Assembly: GCA_022842725.1 (NCBI GenBank)
Contig: JALHOZ010000012.1
Location: 1 to 64,000 of the forward strand
Direction of reading: 5' to 3'
Source of the DNA: Saprospiraceae bacterium
Lineage (GTDB): Bacteria; Bacteroidota; Bacteroidia; Chitinophagales; Saprospiraceae
Length of the DNA: 64,000 nucleotides
This document shows positions 54,669-62,420 of this stretch, piece after piece; position 1 is the stretch's first letter, and every line of letters begins with the position of its first letter. A program made the position numbers and the translations under genes. The notes below the pieces were generated by a model. That model was not told the DNA's origin, did not search any database, and saw only the letters and a program-made list of their open reading frames with translations.

Positions 54669-54682
54669 CTGATATATATCAT
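54669..54682. promoter_or_regulatory. FNR/CRP-like palindrome upstream of the cbb3 operon
   Basis: CTGATATATATCAT contains TGAT-N4-ATCA, ten-twelfths of the FNR consensus TTGAT-N4-ATCAA, differing only at the outermost bases. Its centre (54675.5) lies about 41.5 bases upstream of the predicted start near 54634, the class II activator position. cbb3 operons are regulated by FNR-type proteins in many bacteria. The rest of the 422-base divergent gap 54594-55015 shows nothing else I can call with confidence. Confidence 0.45.
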
Positions 54683-55015
54683 GGTCACGTTTGATTGTCA
54701 TCATAATGTAAAAAGTCAGAGATCATGTTCAGTCACCATAAAAAAACGGTATCCTTATATGACTTTAAAGGATCGCAGGACTTTTGTTTTAGGGTTGAAT
54801 TGCCAAAAAACAAATGAATCGATTTTATTATGAAAGCTTTCCTGTTCAGAAGATGTGTATGTATTTTTTTTTTAAATGGTCACTGTTAATTTTGCCGGAT
54901 ATAGATTCGTACAATTACGTAATGACATAATTTAACTGAAAATGTATTTTTTTTTCTCATAATCCATCTGAAATTATTTTATGTCATATCTTAGCGTTCT
55001 ATTCTATCAACCGTT

Positions 55016-55888
55016 ATGAACCGAAGAGAAAATCTCAAAACCCTTTCATTGGGTGTTGGCGCCATACTCAGTAATCCTGTAGGAATTGCTGCTATGATTC
55101 CGGATAATACAAACAAATCAGTACAATCAAAAATCAGACATTCCGTCTCAAGATGGTGTTATGCATCTACCCCTTTGGAAAAGCTGGTCGATTTCTGCAA
55201 AGAAAAAAATATACATTCCATTGAATTACTTGAGCCTGACGAATATAAATATGTTACCAAAAAAGGATTAACCTGTGCGGTAGCCAACGGTCCGGAGACA
55301 CACATTACGCGTGGATTTAATGAACCCGCCCTTCACACTTACCTATTGAATGAATATCGCAGACTGATCCCAATGGCTGCGGATGCCGGAATACCAAATA
55401 TCATTTGTTTTTCTGGAAACCGCAACAGGCTTGATGACAAAACAGGGCTTGAAAATTGTGTTCAGGGATTAGAACCTGTGGTTAAACTGGCAGAAAAATA
55501 TAAGATTACACTTATAATGGAGTTGCTCAACAGCAAAGTTGATCATAGTGATTATCAATGTGATCACACTTCCTGGGGTGTCGGACTTGTTGAAAAAATG
55601 GCTTCTCCGCATTTTAAACTGCTTTATGACATTTATCATATGCAGATCATGGAAGGTAATATTATAGATACCCTCAGAAAAAACATCTCCTCTGTGGCAC
55701 ATATTCATACGGCAGGTGTTCCCGGCAGAAATGATCTGGATCAATATCAGGAATTAAATTATCCTGCTATATTCAGAACCTTAAAAGAAATCGGATATTC
55801 CGGATTTATCGGTCAGGAATTTATTCCGAAAAAACAAAATCCCCTTGAATCATTATGGGATTCTGTTCAAATGGTAGAACAAGCTTAA
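55016..55888 (+). CDS. TIM-barrel sugar isomerase/epimerase, hydroxypyruvate isomerase-like, with Tat-type leader
   Basis: 290 residues. N-terminal RRENLKTLSLGVGAIL is a Tat-like or Sec signal. The rest is an AP endonuclease-2/xylose isomerase-like barrel: metal ligands are suggested by MELLNSKVDH (Glu), YDIYHMQIMEG (Asp, His) and GQEFIPK (Glu), the hydroxypyruvate-isomerase subfamily pattern (RWCYASTPLEKLVDFC near the start). An exported member would act on sugars in the periplasm. First gene of a three-gene cassette with GMC oxidoreductase 9 bases downstream. Confidence 0.85.
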   Translation: MNRRENLKTLSLGVGAILSNPVGIAAMIPDNTNKSVQSKIRHSVSRWCYASTPLEKLVDFCKEKNIHSIELLEPDEYKYVTKKGLTCAVANGPETHITRGFNEPALHTYLLNEYRRLIPMAADAGIPNIICFSGNRNRLDDKTGLENCVQGLEPVVKLAEKYKITLIMELLNSKVDHSDYQCDHTSWGVGLVEKMASPHFKLLYDIYHMQIMEGNIIDTLRKNISSVAHIHTAGVPGRNDLDQYQELNYPAIFRTLKEIGYSGFIGQEFIPKKQNPLESLWDSVQMVEQA

Positions 55889-55897
55889 TTTAAATAC

Positions 55898-57601
55898 ATG
55901 TATTTTAATAATCAGGGAAAAGAAGAAGTCACCTATGACGCCATCGTCATAGGATCCGGAATCAGTGGTGGATGGGCAGCTAAAGAATTGTGTGAAAAAG
56001 GTTTAAAAACTCTGGTTCTCGAAAGAGGCAGAATGGTCAAACATCCCGACTACCCTACTGCCAACCTTGAAGACTGGGAGCTGCCCAACAGAGACCAACT
56101 CACAGAAGAAGAATGGAAAGATTATCCGATTCAAAGGAGGACAGGTTATACAATGACGCCGGCTCTGAAACATTGGTGGCCAAAAGATACCGAATTTCCT
56201 TATACAGAAACCAAACCCTTTGATTGGATTCGTGCTTATCACGTTGGCGGGAGGTCACTTTTGTGGGGTCGCCAGTCTTATCGTCTCAGTGAAATGGACT
56301 TTGAAGCAAATGCTAAAGAAGGCATTGCAGTAGATTGGCCGGTGCGTTATAAAGATATTGCTCCCTGGTACGACCATGTCGAAAAATACATCGGAGTCAG
56401 CGGGCAGGTCGAAGGATTGCCTCAACTTCCCGACGGACAATTTTTACAACCCATGGAAATGAATTGTATCGAAAAACATGTTAAAGCCAGAATAGAAACC
56501 AGGTTTCCCGGTAGAAAAATGACTATAGGCAGAGCCGCCCATATCACCACTCCAGGCGGACACAACGGAAGAGGCACTTGTATGTCGAGGAACCGATGTA
56601 TGAGAGGATGTCCTTTCGGAGCTTATTTTTCAAGCAATTCGTCGACACTTCCGGCAGCTGAGGCTACAGGAAATCTTACCATCAGGCCTTTTTCTGTCGT
56701 AACCAGAATTATTTTTGATACGAAAACACAAAAGGCAACCGGAGTGGAAATATTGGATTCAGAAACAAAAGAAACAAAAGAATATTTTGCCAAAATTATT
56801 TTTTTATGTGCTTCCACCTTACATTCCACGCAAATTCTTTTACAATCAGATTCCGATCGTTTTCCTCAGGGAATGGGTAACGACAGTGGAGAATTGGGGC
56901 ACAACCTGATGGACCATCATTTTCGCCTGGGTGCTAACGGGACTTCTGATGATTTTAGCGATAAATATTACGTAGGTAGAAGACCAAACGGCATATATAT
57001 TCCAAGATACCAAAACCTATATGGCAACAATAAAAATTATTTAAGAGGATTCGGTTACCAGGGAGGTGGCGGCAGAGAAGGCTGGCAACGATATATTGCT
57101 GAGGCTGAATACGGCAACTCCCTTAAAGAGGCTATATCCAATCCCGGAGAGTGGACCATGGGTCTGATGGGTTTTGGTGAGTGTTTGCCTTATCATGAAA
57201 ATAAAGTGACCCTGAATAAAGAGGTTAAAGATGTTTTGGGCATGCCAACGCTGAATCTCGATGCAGAATGGAAAACCAACGAATACAATATGCGCAAAGA
57301 CATGATGAATGACGCAGCAGAAATGTTGGAAGCGGCAGGTTTAAAAAATGTAAGCACCTACGATAGCGGGTGTAATCCCGGTCTGGGCATCCACGAAATG
57401 GGAACTGCCCGCATGGGAAGAGATCCGAAAACATCCGTTCTCAATGAATGGAACCAGATACATGCTGTTCAAAACGTATTTATCACAGACGGATCCTTTA
57501 TGACATCTGCAGGTTGCCAAAATCCTTCATTAACGTATATGGCATTTACGGCAAGAGCTGCCAATTATGCCGTTGACCAATTAAAAGCAGGAAAATTATA
57601 A
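55898..57601 (+). CDS. GMC-family FAD-dependent sugar/choline oxidoreductase
   Basis: 567 residues. FAD-binding dinucleotide fold at the N-terminus, IVIGSGISGGWAAKEL...LVLERGRM; GMC signatures GGRSLLWGRQSYR and, near the C-terminus, HEMGTARMG and TSAGCQNPSLT. The active-site His/Asn pair should lie in the last 60 residues (GCQNPSL). No signal peptide, which fits export as a folded complex with a Tat-bearing partner. Members oxidise sugars, polyols or glycosides; electrons probably go to a cytochrome or quinone. Two bases before the small subunit gene. Confidence 0.92.
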   Translation: MYFNNQGKEEVTYDAIVIGSGISGGWAAKELCEKGLKTLVLERGRMVKHPDYPTANLEDWELPNRDQLTEEEWKDYPIQRRTGYTMTPALKHWWPKDTEFPYTETKPFDWIRAYHVGGRSLLWGRQSYRLSEMDFEANAKEGIAVDWPVRYKDIAPWYDHVEKYIGVSGQVEGLPQLPDGQFLQPMEMNCIEKHVKARIETRFPGRKMTIGRAAHITTPGGHNGRGTCMSRNRCMRGCPFGAYFSSNSSTLPAAEATGNLTIRPFSVVTRIIFDTKTQKATGVEILDSETKETKEYFAKIIFLCASTLHSTQILLQSDSDRFPQGMGNDSGELGHNLMDHHFRLGANGTSDDFSDKYYVGRRPNGIYIPRYQNLYGNNKNYLRGFGYQGGGGREGWQRYIAEAEYGNSLKEAISNPGEWTMGLMGFGECLPYHENKVTLNKEVKDVLGMPTLNLDAEWKTNEYNMRKDMMNDAAEMLEAAGLKNVSTYDSGCNPGLGIHEMGTARMGRDPKTSVLNEWNQIHAVQNVFITDGSFMTSAGCQNPSLTYMAFTARAANYAVDQLKAGKL

Positions 57602-57603
57602 CC

Positions 57604-58179
57604 ATGGACAGAAGAGAAGCCCTTAAAATATCATCCCTGATACTTGGATATTCACTTACAGGAACATCGGCAATGATGTTGCTGAATGGATGTAAAGCAG
57701 ATCCCAAATCAGATTGGACACCTTCTTTTTTGAGCGGGGACGAGTTGCAACTCGTAGCGGAAATCTCAGAAATGATATTGCCCAAAACTGATACTCCCGG
57801 CGCAAAAGATGCTCAGTGTGACCGTTATATAGATACAGCATTGTTTGTATTTGCCAAATCTGAAGAACAGGAAGATTTTCGCAAAAAACTCCACATTTTT
57901 GATGATAAAGCCAAAGAAAAATTTGCCAAAGCTTTTCTGGCACTCAACCAAAATGAAAAAGAAAAAATTCTCGACCTCGTTGTCGCTGATATGAAAACAT
58001 TTGAAGCAGCAAAAAAAGAAGGAAAACATATTTTCCGACACCTTAAGGAGCTGACAATTTCCGGTTATTGTACGAGCGAAGTAGGTGTAAAAGGCGGCCT
58101 TTTAGATTTCAGACCTGTTCCCGGTCCTTATCAGGGTTGTATAGATTACAGCACGATTGGAAAAACATGGGCTCTTTAA
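57604..58179 (+). CDS. Gluconate 2-dehydrogenase subunit 3-like protein with Tat-type lipoprotein leader
   Basis: 191 residues. MDRREALKISSLILGYSLTG is a twin-arginine-like leader ending in LLNGC, a possible lipobox. The mature part matches the gluconate 2-dehydrogenase subunit 3 family (LQLVAEISEMILPKTDTPGAKDA). In characterised dehydrogenases this subunit carries the export signal for the FAD subunit by hitch-hiking. Its close coupling to the GMC gene supports the same arrangement. No heme subunit is found nearby. Confidence 0.88.
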   Translation: MDRREALKISSLILGYSLTGTSAMMLLNGCKADPKSDWTPSFLSGDELQLVAEISEMILPKTDTPGAKDAQCDRYIDTALFVFAKSEEQEDFRKKLHIFDDKAKEKFAKAFLALNQNEKEKILDLVVADMKTFEAAKKEGKHIFRHLKELTISGYCTSEVGVKGGLLDFRPVPGPYQGCIDYSTIGKTWAL

Positions 58180-58280
58180 AATTTTCCGTAAATAATAACT
58201 TTTTAAGCAGTTGACCCCCTATGCCGGATGGCTTAAAGATAGAAGAACATTCTATCTTACAATAAAATGTTGAGCTGAGA

Positions 58281-58322
58281 TAAAACAAAAGGGTAACAGT
58301 AAACTGCTACCCTTCTGTTTTA
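58281..58322. terminator. Bidirectional terminator between convergent genes
   Basis: Interrupted stem TAAAACA-AA-AGGGTA-A-CAG / CTG-C-TACCCT-TC-TGTTTTA with loop TAAA. A-tract on the left and T-tract on the right allow termination in both directions, serving the Gdh3 gene and the DUF2892 gene. Confidence 0.7.
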
Positions 58323-58339
58323 TTCTGAAAAAATGTTTA

Positions 58340-58543
58340 TCATTTTACACCGCAGGTATTGATTCCTACCAAACGATATAAGGGACAAAATTGTAACACA
58401 CTGGTCAGTGCAAAAACAATTCCGATGGCCAGCAAGATCATAGCCAAAGTGCCCGAAATATAGCCAAAATAGTATAAGGAAGCAATGACCAAAGCGACCA
58501 CCATTCTGATTAATTTATCTGTTCTGCCCATGTTTTTCTGCAT
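58340..58543 (-). CDS. DUF2892 inner-membrane protein
   Basis: 67 residues, with two hydrophobic helices (about 14-30 and 33-51) and a CPLYRLVGINTCG tail, the hallmark of the YgaP-like DUF2892 family. Usually found with rhodanese or sulfur/selenium or thiol-stress genes; none is visible here. The start has a short gap of 47 bases to the CBS-domain gene. Role unknown. Confidence 0.85.
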   Translation of the reverse strand: MQKNMGRTDKLIRMVVALVIASLYYFGYISGTLAMILLAIGIVFALTSVLQFCPLYRLVGINTCGVK

Positions 58544-58590
58544 ATACCTACTATTTACAGGTTGATAAAAGTAAAGAAAAAAATGATCGA

Positions 58591-59028
58591 TCAGACATCA
58601 ATTCCGTTATCCAATTCATCTTTAAATAAAATCGGATCCGGATATTCCCTTTTAAACTCATAGCGCAGTACATCAAATGTAGTTACCAGGCCGACCAAAG
58701 TATTATCATCTGTCACTACGGGCAATGCATGAAATCTGTTGTCCAAAAATATTTCAGCAGCAGTACCAATTTTGTCTCCGGGATTAATTTTTACCACCTT
58801 TCTGGACATAACATCTTCAACGTTGGTGTCATCATTAACCTGTTGATTTGCTGCAGAACGCCAGATATCGTATGTAGTAATCAATCCGACCAGTTTACCA
58901 TTTTCCTGAACCGGAAGATGGTGAATACGTTTTCCATGAAATATTTCTTTTGCCTTGGACAAGGTGTCTTTTGGCTCCAAAGTGATCAGTTTTTTGATCA
59001 TAATGGATTCTACTTTTTCGTTCATCAT
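58591..59028 (-). CDS. CBS-domain pair protein
   Basis: 145 residues: two CBS domains (about 8-60 and 72-130), with repeated HHLPVQENGKLVGLITTYD and HALPVVTDDNTLVGLVTTFD. CBS pairs bind adenine nucleotides and act as energy or stress sensors. No fused catalytic domain. A FNR-like palindrome lies about 150 bases upstream (59179-59192), shared with the divergent yidC side. Confidence 0.9.
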   Translation of the reverse strand: MMNEKVESIMIKKLITLEPKDTLSKAKEIFHGKRIHHLPVQENGKLVGLITTYDIWRSAANQQVNDDTNVEDVMSRKVVKINPGDKIGTAAEIFLDNRFHALPVVTDDNTLVGLVTTFDVLRYEFKREYPDPILFKDELDNGIDV

Positions 59029-59178
59029 ATGTTTCTGATTTTAAACTTTATTATAAAATTATACAGCTAAGTTATGTATATTTTCGAATGTAAACCTATT
59101 AAGATGATTAAAATTATCTCTTTAACAGAAAAAAATATAAAAACCAATGTCCTGTTAGAAAAATTTTGTTTTTGCAAT

Positions 59179-59192
59179 ATGATATAAATCAC
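59179..59192. promoter_or_regulatory. Second FNR-like palindrome, upstream of the CBS gene / yidC
   Basis: ATGATATAAATCAC contains TGAT-N4-ATCA. It is within a 347-base gap (59029-59375) between divergent genes. No clear -7 element lies at the right distance in either direction. The rest of the gap, other than the yidC -7 element, shows nothing. Confidence 0.3.
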
Positions 59193-59342
59193 TATTTTTC
59201 AAAAGCAAAAATACATGGTGAGCATAAAAAAGTCATTCATTTTTTGAAAAAAATAAGAAGATCCGCCGGGTTATTCCCGTTCCTTTATAGAAGCTTAATA
59301 CATAATTTGTCTAAAAAATATGTGGTTGTGACTTTGTAATTG

Positions 59343-59350
59343 TACCTTTG
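59343..59350 (+). promoter_or_regulatory. -7 promoter element of yidC
   Basis: TACCTTTG (perfect TAnnTTTG) with TTG at 59326-59328 (spacing 14, shorter than usual). Start near 59354, leader about 22 bases to the ATG at 59376. It overlaps the upstream reading frame, supporting the ATG at 59376 as the true start. Confidence 0.5.
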
Positions 59351-59375
59351 CACGAATTTTACAATCAAATACCCG

Positions 59376-61238
59376 ATGGAGCGAAATCAAATCATTGGTT
59401 TAATTCTTATTTTCACCACGTTACTTGCCTGGACATTTTTAAATAAACCATCTTCTGAAGAATTGGAAAAACGACAAAAAGTACGTGATTCTATTGCTTT
59501 GGTAGAACAACCGGTACCCAAAAAAGCAGACACACTCAAAAGTGTTACCCAGGCTCAAACTCAAAATTTGCCTGACTCTATTGTCAAAGCTCAAAATGAA
59601 ACCATTTTCGGAGCTTTTACCAATGTCAGCGCCGGCAAAGAGGAGGTTGTAAGCCTTGAAAATGACCTGATCAAAATTCAATTTTCTTCGAAAGGTGGAA
59701 AAATCATTTCTGCCACGTTAAAAAAACACTATAAAACGGTAGTAGATTCAGCCGGAAATGAAGGTAAAACTTTGGTCACCATGCTCAACAACCCGGCCAA
59801 TAAGTTTGAATATTTACTTCCCCTTTCCAACAATAACACCATTTCGACTGCACAGCTGTATTTTAATGTAAGTAAAGAGGGGAATACCGTGACTTTCCGC
59901 GCTCCTGTAGACGAAACCCGCTATTTCGAACAAAAATACACCCTTGCAGAAAACGATTATAAACTGGATTATAAAATCAGCTCTCAGGGGCTGGAGGCGA
60001 TATTGGCACCTTCTACAAAATCGATTGCTCTAAAATGGGAAAATCATTTGAGCAAGTACGAAAAAAGTGAACAATTTGAACAAAATTATTCAACTGCTTA
60101 CTTTCGTGAAGTGGATGAAAGTACCGACTATTGTAAATGTGTTTCTGATGATACCAAAGAGCTTAAAGAAAAAGGAATCGATTGGGTAGCACACAGCAAT
60201 CAGTTTTTTAATACCTCATTGATCAGCAATAAAACGCCGTTTGGTCCTTCTACCCTTTCCACAAAAATGACCGATCTGAAAAAATCAGAAGATGTCAAAA
60301 TCATAACTTCAGATATAACCGTTCCCCTGGAAAACGGAGGCCACGATATGACCTTATACATCGGTCCGAACGAATACAAAAGACTCGTCGCATTTGACAA
60401 CAAAATGGAAGAAATCATTCCGTTTGGATCCAGCATTTTCGGAACCATCAACCGGTATGTCATCCGTCCGTTTTTTGATTTTCTTTCACAATTTATCGGC
60501 AGCAAAGGGATTGTCATCATTGTTTTGATTTTTATCATTAAAATGTTGTTATACCCTTTGATGTATAAAATGTTGTATTCTCAGGCCAAAATGGGAGCAC
60601 TCAAGCCGGAACTGACACATCTGAAGGAAAAGTTCAAAGATGATATGCAGAAACAACAGTTGGAAACCATGAAAATATACCGTGAATACGGTGTAAGTCC
60701 TTTTGGTGGTTGTCTGCCAATGTTGTTGCAAATGCCGATTTGGTATGCTTTGTTCCGCTTTTTCCCGGCATCTATCACCTTCCGTCAGGAGCCGTTTTTA
60801 TGGGCACCGGACTTATCAACCTATGATGTATTTTTTGATCATGGCGTGGATATCCCGTTTATGGGAACCCACATCAGTTTGTTTACGTTGCTATGGGCTG
60901 TATCAACCATTTTATACACCTATTATAATATGCAAAGTGTGGATTTATCTGCCAATCCTGCCATGAAATATGTTCAATACCTCATGCCGGTGATGTTTCT
61001 CGGATTTTTCAACAGTTATGCTTCTGGTCTTACTGTGTATATGTTTTTTAGCAACATGATCAACATTATTCAGACGATCGTGACCAAAAAATATGTGTTT
61101 GACGAAAGTAAAATCAGGGCACAGCTGCTCAAACAAAAAGAAAAACCGAAGAAAAAAAGTGGCTTTCAGGCCAGGCTTGAAGAAGCCATGAAACAACAAC
61201 AAGCCGTTCAGGAACAAAAAAAGAAGAAAAACTCATAA
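59376..61238 (+). CDS. yidC: Membrane protein insertase YidC (Oxa1 family)
   Basis: 620 residues from ATG 59376; the frame extends upstream by 12 codons to a TTG but that would begin before the promoter element. N-terminal helix (5-20, IIGLILIFTTLLAWTFL), large periplasmic beta domain (about 60-350), then five C-terminal helices with the Oxa1 core (LYPLMYKMLYSQAKM, LPMLLQMPIWYALFRFF, WAVSTILYTYYNMQ). Basic C-terminal tail KKKKNS for ribosome contact. Inserts membrane proteins such as the small oxidase subunits. Stop overlaps the gpsA start by one base (TAATG). Confidence 0.97.
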   Translation: MERNQIIGLILIFTTLLAWTFLNKPSSEELEKRQKVRDSIALVEQPVPKKADTLKSVTQAQTQNLPDSIVKAQNETIFGAFTNVSAGKEEVVSLENDLIKIQFSSKGGKIISATLKKHYKTVVDSAGNEGKTLVTMLNNPANKFEYLLPLSNNNTISTAQLYFNVSKEGNTVTFRAPVDETRYFEQKYTLAENDYKLDYKISSQGLEAILAPSTKSIALKWENHLSKYEKSEQFEQNYSTAYFREVDESTDYCKCVSDDTKELKEKGIDWVAHSNQFFNTSLISNKTPFGPSTLSTKMTDLKKSEDVKIITSDITVPLENGGHDMTLYIGPNEYKRLVAFDNKMEEIIPFGSSIFGTINRYVIRPFFDFLSQFIGSKGIVIIVLIFIIKMLLYPLMYKMLYSQAKMGALKPELTHLKEKFKDDMQKQQLETMKIYREYGVSPFGGCLPMLLQMPIWYALFRFFPASITFRQEPFLWAPDLSTYDVFFDHGVDIPFMGTHISLFTLLWAVSTILYTYYNMQSVDLSANPAMKYVQYLMPVMFLGFFNSYASGLTVYMFFSNMINIIQTIVTKKYVFDESKIRAQLLKQKEKPKKKSGFQARLEEAMKQQQAVQEQKKKKNS

Positions 61239-62275
61239 TGTCTCTTACCACCGTCGGAGTCATAGGATCAGGAAAATTCGGGATCACCGTGGCCAAACTT
61301 CTGAGCCGCAACGTAAAGGTTTTGGTCTATACAAGAAGTGAAGAAACGAAAAACCGAATCAACAGCGAACATCAATTTAAGAATACAAAACTGAAAGAGT
61401 CTATTTCAGCGACGACTGATATAGCGCATATTTGTAATTCCTGTCAACTACTTTTTGCTGTTATTCCTTCATCTGACTTCCGGGGAATGATGAGGTCTTT
61501 CAGAGATTGTCTGAAACCTTTTCACATCATGATACATGCCACCAAAGGTCTGGATGTGAGCCATGTGAGTCATCAAGAATTTTACCAATGGGATTTCAGC
61601 AGAAGAGAGGTGCATACCATGACGGAAGTAATCCTTCAGGAAAGTAACCTCATCCGGGTGGGTTGTATGTCAGGTCCCAATCTGGCTACAGAAATTCTGG
61701 CAGGTCAGCCGGCAGCAACGGTAATCGCTTCAGATTATGATGAAGTCATCTCGATGGGTCAGGAAGCCCTCAGTTCGAATAAATTTTTTGTTTTCGGGTC
61801 TCATGATCTCAAAGCCGCAGAAATAGCCGGCGCATTCAAAAACATCATCGCCGTAGCTTCAGGTATACTCAGCGGGATGGGAATGGGCAAAAACATGCAG
61901 TCCCTGCTCATCACCCGGGGACTCAGGGAAATGATATATTTCGGAAGGGCCATGGGCACCAGTGCCAATGCCTACTTAGGCACAGCAGGTATCGGCGACC
62001 TGATCGCCACCTGTACCAGTGAAGACAGCCGAAACTATATTTTTGGTAAAAGACTGGCCAGTGGTGAAGATTTTGAATACATCATGAAAACCTCTTCTGA
62101 AGTAGTGGAAGGTGTACGTACGTTAAAAATCATCAATCAATTAGCCAAAAACGAAAAACTGATGCTTCCCATCGTTCAGGTTTTGCATAAAGTAGTGTAT
62201 GAAGGTTTTGATAAAACCAGAGCCTTAGACTTTCTGATGCATGAAAACCATGCCCCGGACGTGGACTTTTTGTAA
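61238..62275 (+). CDS. gpsA: NAD(P)-dependent glycerol-3-phosphate dehydrogenase
   Basis: 345 residues. Rossmann motif GSGKFGITVAKLL at 9-21; MSGPNLATEIL and AAEIAGAFKNIIAVASGI carrying the catalytic Lys; GIGDLIATCTSEDSRN. Supplies sn-glycerol-3-phosphate for phospholipids. Start ATG overlaps the yidC stop by one base, so translation is coupled: membrane protein insertion and lipid precursor synthesis are in one unit. Confidence 0.95.
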   Translation: MSLTTVGVIGSGKFGITVAKLLSRNVKVLVYTRSEETKNRINSEHQFKNTKLKESISATTDIAHICNSCQLLFAVIPSSDFRGMMRSFRDCLKPFHIMIHATKGLDVSHVSHQEFYQWDFSRREVHTMTEVILQESNLIRVGCMSGPNLATEILAGQPAATVIASDYDEVISMGQEALSSNKFFVFGSHDLKAAEIAGAFKNIIAVASGILSGMGMGKNMQSLLITRGLREMIYFGRAMGTSANAYLGTAGIGDLIATCTSEDSRNYIFGKRLASGEDFEYIMKTSSEVVEGVRTLKIINQLAKNEKLMLPIVQVLHKVVYEGFDKTRALDFLMHENHAPDVDFL

Positions 62276-62333
62276 AAAAGATAACACCCGACACTTTTAA
62301 CGGTAAGAAACCATCCAGTAATTTTGTCCCAAC

Positions 62334-62410
62334 GAAATGCGATAAGGATAGTAGCGGGCACGCAGCGAAGCGGAGTAAAGCGGATAGCCTGACCTGAAGG
62401 GATCGCCCTG
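62334..62410. ncRNA. GC-rich structured intergenic element (possible structured RNA or repeat)
   Basis: In the convergent gap between gpsA and the flippase. Nested complements are visible: GCGAT (62339-62343) with ATCGC (62402-62406), and CGGGC (62355-62359) with GCCTG (62387-62391, one G-T pair). GGATAG occurs twice (62346-62351 and 62382-62387). The composition is distinctly richer in G/C than the flanks. I recall similar GGATAG-AGCGG intergenic elements in other Bacteroidota but cannot verify it. Strand and function are unknown. Confidence 0.45.
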
Positions 62411-62420
62411 AATATAAATA

